Shown: in pieces, positions 5,226 through 14,159 of the stretch
Position numbering within the stretch: the stretch's first letter is position 1
Layout: each line of letters starts with the position of its first letter
NCBI GenBank assembly: GCA_047974405.1
Contig: JBKECI010000045.1
Location: 1 to 24,603 of the forward strand
Direction of reading: 5' to 3'
Length of the DNA stretch: 24,603 bases
Source: UPXZ01 sp047974405
GTDB taxonomy: Bacteria; Bacteroidota; Bacteroidia; Bacteroidales; Paludibacteraceae
Notes under the pieces: model-generated
Told to the model about the DNA's origin: nothing
The model's database searches: none
The model's input: only the letters and a program-made list of their open reading frames with translations
Made by a program: the position numbers and the translations under genes

Positions 5226-6272
5226 ATGACTCAAAAAAAAATGAGCTTTCTCGATAAAAACCTGACATGGTGGATTTTTATCGCAATGGTTATCGGTATC
5301 GGGATTGGTTACTTTATTCCGAAATTTCCTGATTTTATCAACTCATTCAATAAAGGCACAACCAATATTCCGATTGCAATCGGATTGATTTTAATGATGT
5401 ACCCACCATTGGCAAAAGTGAAATATTCTTTACTCCCAAAAGTGTTCAAAAACACCAAACTCCTTTCTATTTCCTTGATTTTAAATTGGATTATTGGTCC
5501 CGTTTTGATGTTTGTTTTGGCAATAACTTTTTTGCAAGATTACCCTGAATATATGGTTGGGTTGATTTTGATCGGTTTGGCACGTTGTATTGCTATGGTT
5601 TTGGTTTGGAACGACCTGGCCGAAGGCAGTAGCGAATATGGAGCAGGGTTGGTTGCCTTGAACAGTATTTTTCAAGTGTTTGCGTACAGTTTTTATGCTT
5701 GGTTGTTTATCACCAAATTACCCCCACTTTTTAGTTTTGAAGGTGCGATTGTAGATATATCTATCGGAGCGGTTGCCGAGAGTGTTGCCATTTATCTCGG
5801 GGTTCCTTTTTTAATGGGAATTTTGAGCCGCATGATTTTAGTAAAACGAAAGGGTGAAGAATGGTACACTAAAAAATTTATTCCCACCATTTCGCCAATA
5901 ACTTTAATTGCCCTGTTGTTTACTATTGTCATTATGTTTTCGTTAAAAGGCGAGTTAATCGTTCAAATACCAATGGACGTTATAAAAATTGCAATTCCAT
6001 TATTAATTTATTTTGCTTTGATGTTTGTCATCGGATTTTTTGTAACTAAGGCTACTGGCGCGGAGTATGACAAAACCGCATCGGTAGCGTTTACAGCGGC
6101 AGGAAACAACTTCGAATTGGCGATTGCGGTTGCTATTGCCGTTTTTGGACTAAATTCGGGGCAAGCATTTGCCGGCGTAATCGGACCCTTGGTAGAAGTT
6201 CCCGCGTTGATTCTATTGGTTCGTGTTTCGTTTTGGTTGAAAAAGAAATATTTCGAGAAAGCCAGCGATTAA
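5226..6272 (+). CDS. acr3: ACR3-family arsenite efflux transporter
   Basis: This 348-residue integral inner-membrane protein belongs to the ACR3 branch of the bile/arsenite/riboflavin transporter superfamily and is expected to export arsenite (or antimonite) using the proton gradient. About ten hydrophobic helices are visible. The conserved block GLARCIAMVLVWN contains Cys121, at the position of the essential ACR3 cysteine. The second signature AAGNNFELAIAVAIAVFG (291-308) contains Glu297. Length is typical of ACR3. Start ATG 5226 gives the usual short cytoplasmic N-terminus. No ArsR repressor or ArsC reductase is adjacent, which is unusual for an ars gene. It sits directly downstream of the last cassette palindrome and converges with pnuC. 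Substrate is inferred from family. Confidence 0.9.
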   Translation: MTQKKMSFLDKNLTWWIFIAMVIGIGIGYFIPKFPDFINSFNKGTTNIPIAIGLILMMYPPLAKVKYSLLPKVFKNTKLLSISLILNWIIGPVLMFVLAITFLQDYPEYMVGLILIGLARCIAMVLVWNDLAEGSSEYGAGLVALNSIFQVFAYSFYAWLFITKLPPLFSFEGAIVDISIGAVAESVAIYLGVPFLMGILSRMILVKRKGEEWYTKKFIPTISPITLIALLFTIVIMFSLKGELIVQIPMDVIKIAIPLLIYFALMFVIGFFVTKATGAEYDKTASVAFTAAGNNFELAIAVAIAVFGLNSGQAFAGVIGPLVEVPALILLVRVSFWLKKKYFEKASD

Positions 6273-6378
6273 TGCTATGCACATTTACATACAAACCAAT
6301 TTGCTAACCCTTACAAAAGAGTATGTTTTTTTATTGCTAAATAATGAAAAAAATAACAACTAAGGCGGGGAGTAACTC

Positions 6379-6978
6379 CTAAGTTCTTGCCCGCATAGTT
6401 GCTTTCCACCGTAAATATCCAACAATGGCCATAGTTGTGTAGATAATAAATAATATAGAGGTGGGATAGAGCTTTTTGTACGCAAACAGTCCTGCTGCTA
6501 AGGCATCTGCCACAATCCAAAGTATCCAATTTTCAATCTTCTTTTTGGCAAGCAACCAAGTGCCAATTACACTCAATGCACCAACCAATGAATCCATAAT
6601 AGGTATTGGAGAATCTGTAAAAAAACGGAGGACAACAAAATAAACAAAATAGATAGCGATAAGATATAAAGAGAGATTTTGCAACTCTCGTCTATTTAGT
6701 TTGGTTATATGCAAAGGAGATGTGTCTCTATTGTCTTTTTTGTGCCAACTTATCCAACCGTACACGCTCACAGCCAGATAATAGACCTGCAGACTCATAT
6801 CGGCATAAAATTTGCTATCGAAAAATACAACAATGTAAAGCGCAGAGCATAAAAACCCAAATATCCACAATAAGACATTCTCCTTTATGGAGAAGTAAAG
6901 ATATACTAAACTGAGAATAGTACCGGATAACTCTATCCAGTTTTTTTGAAAATAGTCGAAGAAGATTGTTATTGTCAT
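6379..6978 (-). CDS. pnuC: PnuC-type nicotinamide riboside (or related vitamin) transporter
   Basis: This 199-residue membrane protein has about seven hydrophobic helices. PnuC features are YYLAVSVYGWISWHK near residues 66-80, MDSLVGALSVIGTWLLAKKKIENWILWIVADA in the centre-to-C-terminal half, and a final helix ending in GYLRWKATMR. PnuC carriers let nicotinamide riboside diffuse into the cell, where phosphorylation traps it. Related Bacteroidetes members carry thiamine when next to thiamine pyrophosphokinase. No kinase or TonB receptor is adjacent here, so the vitamin remains open, with nicotinamide riboside the default. The gene has its own good promoter and diverges from the large surface-protein gene. 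Confidence 0.88.
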   Translation of the reverse strand: MTITIFFDYFQKNWIELSGTILSLVYLYFSIKENVLLWIFGFLCSALYIVVFFDSKFYADMSLQVYYLAVSVYGWISWHKKDNRDTSPLHITKLNRRELQNLSLYLIAIYFVYFVVLRFFTDSPIPIMDSLVGALSVIGTWLLAKKKIENWILWIVADALAAGLFAYKKLYPTSILFIIYTTMAIVGYLRWKATMRART

Positions 6979-6989
6979 TTTTACAATTG

Positions 6990-7020
6990 CAAAAGTACCT
7001 ATTTTTTATCAAAAACTCAA
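6990..7020 (-). promoter_or_regulatory. pnuC promoter
   Basis: On the minus strand TTG (7018-7020) and TACTTTTG (6990-6997) are 20 bp apart, a full Bacteroidetes promoter match. The -7 box ends 11 bases before the pnuC ATG, leaving almost no 5' leader, so a riboswitch in this gap is excluded. Confidence 0.65.
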
Positions 7021-7094
7021 CATATATCCGTTTTTTACGTTATAATGTGGTGATAAAACAGAATTTCAATGCAAAATTCTTATCTTTTTGCTTT

Positions 7095-10000
7095 ATGAGA
7101 AAAATATACGCAATTGCGGTATTATGCTTTCTACCCTATTTTTTATTGGGGCAAACGACCAAAACCGTAAATATTACTGCGGGTAATTTATGGTCGTCTG
7201 TAACGCTCAATGAAAAACAGAGCATCACCATCTTTACCATTACCGGAACAATGGATGTCCGAGATTTTAAACAATTGAAAGACAGTTTTCCCAATTTGAC
7301 CTCTCTCAATCTTAATAATGTGTCGGTTGTGAATTACAATGGGATAGGAGCTAATACCATTCCCAATAATACCTTTGCAAACAATACTTTACTTACCACT
7401 TTTGTCTTACCCCAAAACATAACAACTATAGAAGCAAATGCCTTTAGTGGATGTACTTCTGTAACGGCAATCAATTTTCCGGCCTCCCTTGTTAATATAG
7501 ATGCCACATCTTTTCGGAATTTTGGAGGATTATTTTCTGTAGATACTAATAATGCCAAATTTTCGACAAACAACGGCATATTGTATAATAAGCCACAAAC
7601 CGAACTCATTCAATGTCCAATTTCGGTTGCAGGGAGTCCTGCACTGCCTGTTTCCCTCACTACAATCAAAGCATATGCTTTTTTAAACTGTAGTAAAATT
7701 ACCGGTATTGTCATCTCAAATACCAATACACTTACCGTTGAGGATCATGCTTTTTGGGGATGTTCTGCACTGAACTCGTTTGATACAAGGGCTACCACAA
7801 CCATCATAGGTACAAGTTCTTTCGAGAATTGTACCAAATTATCTGTTTTTAAAGCAAGCAATATGAAAACAGGCTCACGCTCATTTCTTAATTGCACGGG
7901 ATTAACAAACCTTGATACCTCAATAATCGAATTAAGCAACAACTCTTTTTATAATTGTGTGGCGTTGTCCAGCGTCAAGCTGACTACCCCAATGACGACC
8001 ATACCAGATGGCGCCTTTTATGCATGCCGCTCACTGACGTCTGTCGATTTGCCTGCGAGTGTCAATGGTTTGGGTAGTTCTGCTTTTGCTGCTTGCAGTA
8101 AACTTGTAACACTCTCTGCCACATCCGTTGCATTGGGAGTGTCTGCCTTTAGTGGATGCTCGTCGCTAAAAAACATAGAAGGAATTATCACTGCAATAGG
8201 CAACAGTACATTTGTCGGGTGTAGCAAATTGGAGAGCATCAATGTCTCCTCTACCATTACAACAATAGGAGGTATGGCTTTTAACGGTTGCATTACACTA
8301 CCCAACTTTACAGTACCACAAGCGGTATCGGCTATTGGCGAAGGTGCGTTTAGGAATTGTAGCGCTCTGATTAATGTTGCCTCTGGTAATGTTAATTATT
8401 CGAGTGAAAACGGAGTGTTGTACAACAAAAGCAGAACAGACTTGATACAGTCTCCAATTTCCAAGTCGAACGAATTTATTATTCCCGAAGGGACTGCAAC
8501 ACTAAAAGCCTATTCGTTTTTAAACAATACAAAACTGACTACACTCGTATTGCCCAAAACATTGTGTACCATTGAATCTACGGCACTGTTGAACTGCCCT
8601 GCAAAATTGATTATTGACAAAGATAATCCCTGTTTATATTCTTCAGATAGTTTGGTTATTTTTAATGGAGACAGTACCGTACTTATATATTGTTCCGTAT
8701 CAAAAAAAGGAAGTTATATTCTGCCGAATTCTGTCGATTCTATTGCCAATTATGCTTTTTACGGTTGCAATCAGCTTACCTCGGTGATAATGAATACAGG
8801 ATTGTCCCATATAGGGGTAAACGCTTTTACTGGGTCGAGCATAACGGTTATTGACATTCCCTCCACAGTAATATCGTTGGGGGAAGCGGCTTTCACCAAT
8901 TGTACCAAAGCCGGAATTATCAATATCCCGGCCTCGCTGAAAACCATTAGTAAAAATGCTTTTAACGGTTGTAAAAACACCAAGACAATTTCTATTTCCG
9001 ATGCAGTATCCCGTATCGAAGAAGGGGCCTTTGGAGGATGTTCGGGGTGGGAGGGGAGCCTCCACCTTCCAACCTCCATTTCATTTATCGGGAAAAATGC
9101 TTTTAACGGATGTTCTGGTTTGACGGGAGTTCTCGAAATACCTTCTACCATTACGAGTATCAGCTACGGAGCATTTGCAAATTGTACGAGATTTGCCGAT
9201 GTAAAAATACCCCCTTCAACAACAACCATTGAGGGATATGCCTTTTACAATTGTACAGGGTTCAAAAAAATTATCATACCGGCTACTGTGTCAATAATTG
9301 GTAGTGTAGCCTTTGGAGGGTGTACTAACTTAACCTCTTTGTATGCGGATGCCGCGCAGCCCGTAGATTTAACAGCTTCTGCCAGTGTGTTTTACAATAT
9401 TAATAAGAAAAAATGCACACTGTTTGTACCGGCAGGTTCAAAAAAATACTATCAGGCTGCCAGCCAATGGAAAGATTTTTATCATATCATCGAAGGGCTT
9501 GGATTTTGGATTGACAGAGATACCGTTCGATTGCCAGGGGTAGCGTCGTCTGATTCTATCATAATCGGCTCTAATACCACTTGGACTACCACCGTTTTAA
9601 ATCCAACATTAAGCCCCTGGTTGTCATCAATACCTCAGACAGGAAATTTGGACGGTAGGATAAATATATATGCCGAAGAAAATGTTGGAGATGAGCGGCG
9701 AGGATATATTGAAGTGAAAACACAAGATTCAAAAGATACGATTGTGGTAGTGCAGGCTCATACTACTAAAGTCCCCGATTTTGAAATTGTAGTCAAATCT
9801 TTGAAAGAGTGCGGACTGCAAACGTATGAGTTTACAGCCAAAAGATTGAATAATCCCAACGGCAGTTTTACATACACCTGGAATTTTGGAGACGGTCAAA
9901 CCCTGTCTGATACCAAAAATAAAACAAACCATACGTATGAAAATTTTTACAGTCAAACTTATAATATAAGTTTGACTGTAAGCTTGGGAGCATATCAACG

Positions 10001-10724
10001 AAATTTTGAAAGAAAATTTATTGCAGATACTCTGCCTGAAGTAATGCTAGACAACAAACCCTATTTGTGTCAGGGAGATACGATGATAGTTCATGCCCGT
10101 GGCGCAGATAGTTATCAATGGAGCAACGGTTCAACCTCAGATTCCATCATAATAACACGAGCCGGTAAATATACTGTAAAAGGGATTAAAAACGATACCT
10201 TGTGTATGGTAAAATCGTTTACTGTCGAATATTTCTCATTGTACGACTATGTGGTTGAGACAGGAAACGAACGAATCAAATCATACTTACCTTTGATTCA
10301 TGTTTGGGTAAATGATATTTCCGGTTCCGATTATGTGTGGCAATTTGCCGATGGTGGCACAGCTAAAGGAGACGATGTATATTATCTTTTATCAAACACA
10401 GACGACAATTATAGTTTTATAAAATTGGAGGTAACCAATCCGGATGGATGCAAGCAAATTTTCAATAAATTGATACAGATTGAAAAAAGTGAGTTACCCA
10501 ACACGTTTACTCCCAACGGAGATGGTGTGAACGATGTTTTTCTTGCCGGACAGCAGCTCAAAGTTTTTGATAGATTTGGGCAGTTACTGTACGATGGACT
10601 TGCTGGCTGGGATGGCTTGTATAAGGGAAAGAAGATGCCTCTTGACACATATTTTTATGTAATAACATTCAAAACACAAGCTGGATTAAAAAATATCAGC
10701 AACTATGTGATGCTTATAAGATAA
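7095..10724 (+). CDS. BspA-like LRR surface protein with T9SS gliding-type C-terminal domain
   Basis: The start at ATG 7095 is preferred because it opens a signal peptide (MRKIYAIAVLCFLPYFLLG); the frame is open further upstream but only over the divergent pnuC promoter. The 1209-residue product then carries roughly two dozen BspA/LRR_5 repeats of about 23 residues (pattern AFxGCxxLxxIxIPxSVxxIG) to about residue 760. A BACON-like domain follows near 803-885, then a PKD domain near 894-975 (WNFGDGQ), an Ig/PKD-like stretch (YQWSNGS) and, from about 1134, the CHU_C gliding-type domain (LPNTFTPNGDGVNDVF ... YFYVITF). That domain targets proteins to the type IX secretion system. Expected location is the cell surface, binding a protein or glycan ligand. 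It is probably co-transcribed with its PorP/SprF partner. Confidence 0.92.
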   Translation: MRKIYAIAVLCFLPYFLLGQTTKTVNITAGNLWSSVTLNEKQSITIFTITGTMDVRDFKQLKDSFPNLTSLNLNNVSVVNYNGIGANTIPNNTFANNTLLTTFVLPQNITTIEANAFSGCTSVTAINFPASLVNIDATSFRNFGGLFSVDTNNAKFSTNNGILYNKPQTELIQCPISVAGSPALPVSLTTIKAYAFLNCSKITGIVISNTNTLTVEDHAFWGCSALNSFDTRATTTIIGTSSFENCTKLSVFKASNMKTGSRSFLNCTGLTNLDTSIIELSNNSFYNCVALSSVKLTTPMTTIPDGAFYACRSLTSVDLPASVNGLGSSAFAACSKLVTLSATSVALGVSAFSGCSSLKNIEGIITAIGNSTFVGCSKLESINVSSTITTIGGMAFNGCITLPNFTVPQAVSAIGEGAFRNCSALINVASGNVNYSSENGVLYNKSRTDLIQSPISKSNEFIIPEGTATLKAYSFLNNTKLTTLVLPKTLCTIESTALLNCPAKLIIDKDNPCLYSSDSLVIFNGDSTVLIYCSVSKKGSYILPNSVDSIANYAFYGCNQLTSVIMNTGLSHIGVNAFTGSSITVIDIPSTVISLGEAAFTNCTKAGIINIPASLKTISKNAFNGCKNTKTISISDAVSRIEEGAFGGCSGWEGSLHLPTSISFIGKNAFNGCSGLTGVLEIPSTITSISYGAFANCTRFADVKIPPSTTTIEGYAFYNCTGFKKIIIPATVSIIGSVAFGGCTNLTSLYADAAQPVDLTASASVFYNINKKKCTLFVPAGSKKYYQAASQWKDFYHIIEGLGFWIDRDTVRLPGVASSDSIIIGSNTTWTTTVLNPTLSPWLSSIPQTGNLDGRINIYAEENVGDERRGYIEVKTQDSKDTIVVVQAHTTKVPDFEIVVKSLKECGLQTYEFTAKRLNNPNGSFTYTWNFGDGQTLSDTKNKTNHTYENFYSQTYNISLTVSLGAYQRNFERKFIADTLPEVMLDNKPYLCQGDTMIVHARGADSYQWSNGSTSDSIIITRAGKYTVKGIKNDTLCMVKSFTVEYFSLYDYVVETGNERIKSYLPLIHVWVNDISGSDYVWQFADGGTAKGDDVYYLLSNTDDNYSFIKLEVTNPDGCKQIFNKLIQIEKSELPNTFTPNGDGVNDVFLAGQQLKVFDRFGQLLYDGLAGWDGLYKGKKMPLDTYFYVITFKTQAGLKNISNYVMLIR

Positions 10725-10750
10725 CTTTGAATGAAACAGATAAAAAATAA

Positions 10751-11674
10751 ATGTTAAATTTTATGATGAATAAAGGTGTTGCTATATTACTTTTTTTGTT
10801 TGTTGGATTTTCGACAAAAGCTCAGGTTGATATACAATTGAACACTTACGCTCAAAATCCATATTACATTACGCCTGCATATATCAACGATGTTCAATCT
10901 GTGGTGTTTACATTTTCAGGTCGAAACCAATGGGCAGGATTGAACGGTGCTCCCCAAACTTATTTTGGTTCTGTTTCGTCATTTTGGGAAGATATAAATA
11001 CTCAGATAGGGATACGCATTTTTAACGATAAAACAGGTTACATTTCTGTTACGGATGCCTCGCTGACATATGCCTACAATCTAAGGCTGTCAGATGGATG
11101 GTGGAGCAATCTCGGTTTGGCGTTGGCTTATCAGAGTTTGGATTACGACTTATCGAAAATAACGTTTGAGGGGGAGGATGAGGCTGCAATATACGACAGG
11201 CTTACTTCGAAAAAGAAATTTAACGGCGATGTTGGGGTGGAAATTTACAATCCTAATTGGAGGTTTGGGTTGGCAGGTAAAAATCTGACATCACTCTTTT
11301 CCAGCAAAACTCCCATTCATCAAAATATAAACTACTTGTATGGATTGTACAAACAAACTTCTCAAAATCCAATCAGTTTTGGTGGAGGTGTTTTTGGCAT
11401 ACAATACGGAAATCGCTATCAGGTAGAGTTGAATGCAACAGCTTACTTCAAATTGGATAGAGAGAACGAATTGTTTCGTACAAGTTTGATTTATCGCACT
11501 CCCAAAGAAATAGGAGTAGTAGTTGGTATAAATATAGCTCCAAGTTTATATGTTTCTTACGGATATGATTACAATTTTGGAATATCTTCTCATCGTCTTG
11601 GTCATACCCATGAGTTGATGCTCGTTTACAAATTAGACCCTAAGCCTGTTTTGCGCTGGGATGCTCTCGAATAA
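10751..11674 (+). CDS. PorP/SprF family type IX secretion outer-membrane protein
   Basis: This is a protein of about 307 residues with an N-terminal signal peptide (hydrophobic stretch GVAILLFLFVGFSTKAQ) and then alternating beta-strand segments of an outer-membrane barrel. The family signature is visible in QNPYYITPAYIND and FSGRNQWAGLNGAPQTYFGSVSS at the N-terminus, and YVSYGYDYNFGISSHRLGHTHELMLVYKL at the C-terminus (the last quoted only in outline: YGYDYNFG ... THELML). PorP/SprF proteins are required to deliver partners bearing gliding-type C-terminal domains. The gene follows such a partner by 26 nt. ATG 10751, 10763 and 10766 are all possible starts. It converges with the S41 peptidase gene, with only six bases between them. 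Confidence 0.9.
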   Translation: MLNFMMNKGVAILLFLFVGFSTKAQVDIQLNTYAQNPYYITPAYINDVQSVVFTFSGRNQWAGLNGAPQTYFGSVSSFWEDINTQIGIRIFNDKTGYISVTDASLTYAYNLRLSDGWWSNLGLALAYQSLDYDLSKITFEGEDEAAIYDRLTSKKKFNGDVGVEIYNPNWRFGLAGKNLTSLFSSKTPIHQNINYLYGLYKQTSQNPISFGGGVFGIQYGNRYQVELNATAYFKLDRENELFRTSLIYRTPKEIGVVVGINIAPSLYVSYGYDYNFGISSHRLGHTHELMLVYKLDPKPVLRWDALE

Positions 11675-11680
11675 ATTCCG

Positions 11681-13411
11681 TTATTTACCCGATAATATAT
11701 TTTGATATAGATTGGGAGTATTCAGTATTTCAATGGCTTTTTGTAGCGATTCGTTTTCTGAATTTATCACTTGGTAGTATTCGTTTGTTCCCCACAAATC
11801 TCCGGCAATAAGCGCTTTCATCTGTTTTGTGATGATTTTTTTTGATTTGTCAAATTGTTGTATACTGCTTTCGCCGCCATTAATCTCTGTTTCTGTTATC
11901 AGTTTGTCAATTAAATTATTGTTCTCGTCACTCAGTTTTCTATTATTTTTTACCAAAATTCCGGAAATCTCTTTTCTTATCTTATCATTATTGGGTTGTA
12001 TGGAGTCTGTCGTTATTTTTTCTTTTTCGGCCTCGCCCAATAATTTTTGTAACATATTTTCGCTTACGGCAAAATTTTTATCAAATTTTTCAAAAGACGG
12101 GTATTGTTTTTTCAATGTTTCCCTATTTTGATTGACGTATTGAAGCGTTACTTTGCTAATAAGACCTTTGGCAACCAATTTTCGGTGAAATACGCTAAAA
12201 CCTGTGGTATCAATCGGAACAAAGACGTCGGGAGTTATGCCTCCCCCTCCGTAAACGGTTCGGTGTAGTGTTTTTGTTTGGTATTTGAGAGAGTCTGGAA
12301 AATGGATACTGTCTTTGTTGAGCAGTTCTCCATTTAACGACCGTTCCAATATGTCTTTATAGTATTTTTCGGCGCCATCGTTATACGGTTTTTGTATGCA
12401 CCTTCCGCTTGGAGTATAGTATCTGGCAGTAGTAAGGCGTAAAATAGAGCCGTCTGCCAATCCTATCTCTCTTTGAACCAGCCCTTTACCAAATGTTCTT
12501 CTGCCTACTATTACGGCTCTATCCCAATCTTGCAATGCACCGCTTACAATTTCGCTGGCAGATGCAGAATACTCATCGACAAGTACTATTAAGCGTCCGG
12601 TTTCAAAATTACCGCTTGTGGTAGCTTCGGCAGTAGTTTTGGGTTGATGCTCTCCTTCGGTATAGACAATAAGCTTACCCTTGCCTAAAAAGTGGTCGGC
12701 AAGCTCAATAGCGGTACCAAGAAATCCTCCTCCGTTCATTTGTAAGCTGAGAATAAGGTCTTTCATCCCTTGTTTTTTTAGTTTTTCAAAGGCTTTTTCA
12801 AACTCTTTTGAGGTGGTGCTGCCAAAACTATTTATTTTGATAAAACCAATATTTTTATCAGTCATATAACTTGCATCAACGCTGTATAACGGAATTTTAT
12901 CGCGGACGATGGTAAAGTCGAGCAGTTTTTCAGAGGTGTTTCTTTTTACTTTTATCGTAACCTCGGTACCCCGCTTTCCTCTTAATTGTTTTTGTACATC
13001 GGAATTTTGTATTTTGTTTCCGGCTACCAATTGATTTTCGATATATATAATTTTATCACCGGGCAAAACTCCGACCTTTTCAGCGGGACAGCCTGTGATG
13101 GTTTGTACCACATTGATGGTATCTTCCAGTATCTGAAATTGAACTCCGATACCCTCAAAGCTCCCTTCAAGTGGCTCGCGGAGCCGCTGTACTTCTTCGG
13201 CTGGAGTATATGTGCTGTGCGGGTCCAACTCTTTAAGCATCCCTTTGATAGAAGAGTCGATAATTCGGGTATCGCTGATGGTATCCACATACAGATTACT
13301 TATTGCCGATGCAGTTTGCATCATTTTTTTTTGTAGGGTGGTTGATAATGGTTGCGCCTGTATAATACTTGCAATGAGGATGATAATTGTAGGAAAGATT
13401 ATTTTTTTCAT
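11681..13411 (-). CDS. S41 family C-terminal processing peptidase
   Basis: This 576-residue periplasmic serine protease of the CtpA/Prc type has a signal peptide (MKKIIFPTIIILIASIIQAQ). An N-terminal helical segment contains ELDPHSTYTP (61-70). A PDZ domain lies at about 82-170, and the S41 catalytic core follows. The Ser-Lys dyad is predicted as Ser284 in EYSASASEIVSGAL and Lys309 in TFGKG, 25 residues apart as in characterised CTPs. A C-terminal extension of about 200 residues past the core is normal in Bacteroidetes members. These enzymes trim or degrade envelope proteins from their C-termini. It is the last gene of a minus-strand set with the TatD and acyltransferase genes, but a 106-nt gap with its own possible -7 boxes may separate its expression. 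Confidence 0.93.
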   Translation of the reverse strand: MKKIIFPTIIILIASIIQAQPLSTTLQKKMMQTASAISNLYVDTISDTRIIDSSIKGMLKELDPHSTYTPAEEVQRLREPLEGSFEGIGVQFQILEDTINVVQTITGCPAEKVGVLPGDKIIYIENQLVAGNKIQNSDVQKQLRGKRGTEVTIKVKRNTSEKLLDFTIVRDKIPLYSVDASYMTDKNIGFIKINSFGSTTSKEFEKAFEKLKKQGMKDLILSLQMNGGGFLGTAIELADHFLGKGKLIVYTEGEHQPKTTAEATTSGNFETGRLIVLVDEYSASASEIVSGALQDWDRAVIVGRRTFGKGLVQREIGLADGSILRLTTARYYTPSGRCIQKPYNDGAEKYYKDILERSLNGELLNKDSIHFPDSLKYQTKTLHRTVYGGGGITPDVFVPIDTTGFSVFHRKLVAKGLISKVTLQYVNQNRETLKKQYPSFEKFDKNFAVSENMLQKLLGEAEKEKITTDSIQPNNDKIRKEISGILVKNNRKLSDENNNLIDKLITETEINGGESSIQQFDKSKKIITKQMKALIAGDLWGTNEYYQVINSENESLQKAIEILNTPNLYQNILSGK

Positions 13412-13456
13412 TATATTAAGGGGAATAATACTAATGTAGTAACGGATATAATATTA

Positions 13457-13475
13457 CAAAATTACTACAAAAATA
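13457..13475 (-). promoter_or_regulatory. Possible -7 boxes for the S41 peptidase gene
   Basis: On the minus strand two TAnnTTTG boxes occur in tandem in the 106-nt gap: TATTTTTG (13468-13475) and TAATTTTG (13457-13464), about 45-65 bases before the ATG. Neither has a TTG at the right distance, and the region is very AT-rich, so chance matches are likely. Confidence 0.3.
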
Positions 13476-13517
13476 CAAATTATTATTGGTTTTGGATCTT
13501 TTACGCTTGGATAAGTT

Positions 13518-14159
13518 TTAATTATCCAATTGACTGTTTATTAAATGAAATCCAGCATTTAAATCTTCCGGATTGCAATTTTTGATTTTGGCAACAGATT
13601 CGTATATCCGGCCTACAGGAAAATTGCTCTCGTCTGTTTCGATAAAGAGTTTTTTTATGGGAGTTATGGCAACGCTTTCGGTATTGAATTTTTCTCCAAA
13701 CGAGATACCAAACCCTACATTGAGTAGTTGTGAGGCAAGTTGCGGTTTCCCTCTAAATCCGTGAATAATCCATTTTTGAAAGGGCACAATGCTTTTTCGC
13801 AGTCGGATTATTTCGTTGAAATACCCTACACAATGGACGATAAGCGGCTTTTTTGTATGCTCAGATAATTCTATTTGTTTTTCAAAAAAATATAATTGGG
13901 TGTCGAATTTGGTTTTTATGCTCTTGTCCAATCCACATTCGCCAATGAATATCATATTTTTGTATTGCAAGTGTTGTCTCAAATTTATCAATGTCTTTTC
14001 AGTTGCATGCTCAACGTCCCAAGGGTGAATGCCAGCAGAATATAGCGTTTTTATATTACCGCTCTCCAATATATCAAAATTATTTACAGGAGCATTGTAA
14101 ACGCTAATAGTATTTTTTTCGAAATATTCTTTATGTGTATGTATATTAACTAATTTCAT
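13518..14159 (-). CDS. TatD-family metal-dependent hydrolase
   Basis: This 213-residue TIM-barrel metal hydrolase of the TatD DNase family is somewhat shorter than the usual 255-265 residues. Metal-binding positions are visible: His7 and His9 (NIHTH, in place of the usual DTHCH), Glu74 in GECGLD, His109 in IVHC, His133 in IIHGFRG and Asp176 in FIETDES. The SAGIHPW block (41-47) is typical. TatD enzymes are 3'-5' exonucleases or deacylases acting in the cytoplasm; the substrate here is not known. The gene starts 14 nt inside the upstream acyltransferase gene, so the two are translationally coupled. The shortened barrel suggests the Bacteroidetes subfamily rather than a truncation, since all ligands remain. 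Confidence 0.9.
   Translation of the reverse strand: MKLVNIHTHKEYFEKNTISVYNAPVNNFDILESGNIKTLYSAGIHPWDVEHATEKTLINLRQHLQYKNMIFIGECGLDKSIKTKFDTQLYFFEKQIELSEHTKKPLIVHCVGYFNEIIRLRKSIVPFQKWIIHGFRGKPQLASQLLNVGFGISFGEKFNTESVAITPIKKLFIETDESNFPVGRIYESVAKIKNCNPEDLNAGFHLINSQLDN

Noticed and set aside
6979..7094. Riboswitch upstream of pnuC or of the surface-protein gene
   Set aside because: The pnuC promoter leaves about a ten-base leader, and the rest of the gap is too short and shows no conserved RNA core.
8018..9151. Several minus-strand open frames inside the BspA-type gene
   Set aside because: They mirror the repeated LRR codons, overlap one another, and have no signals of their own.
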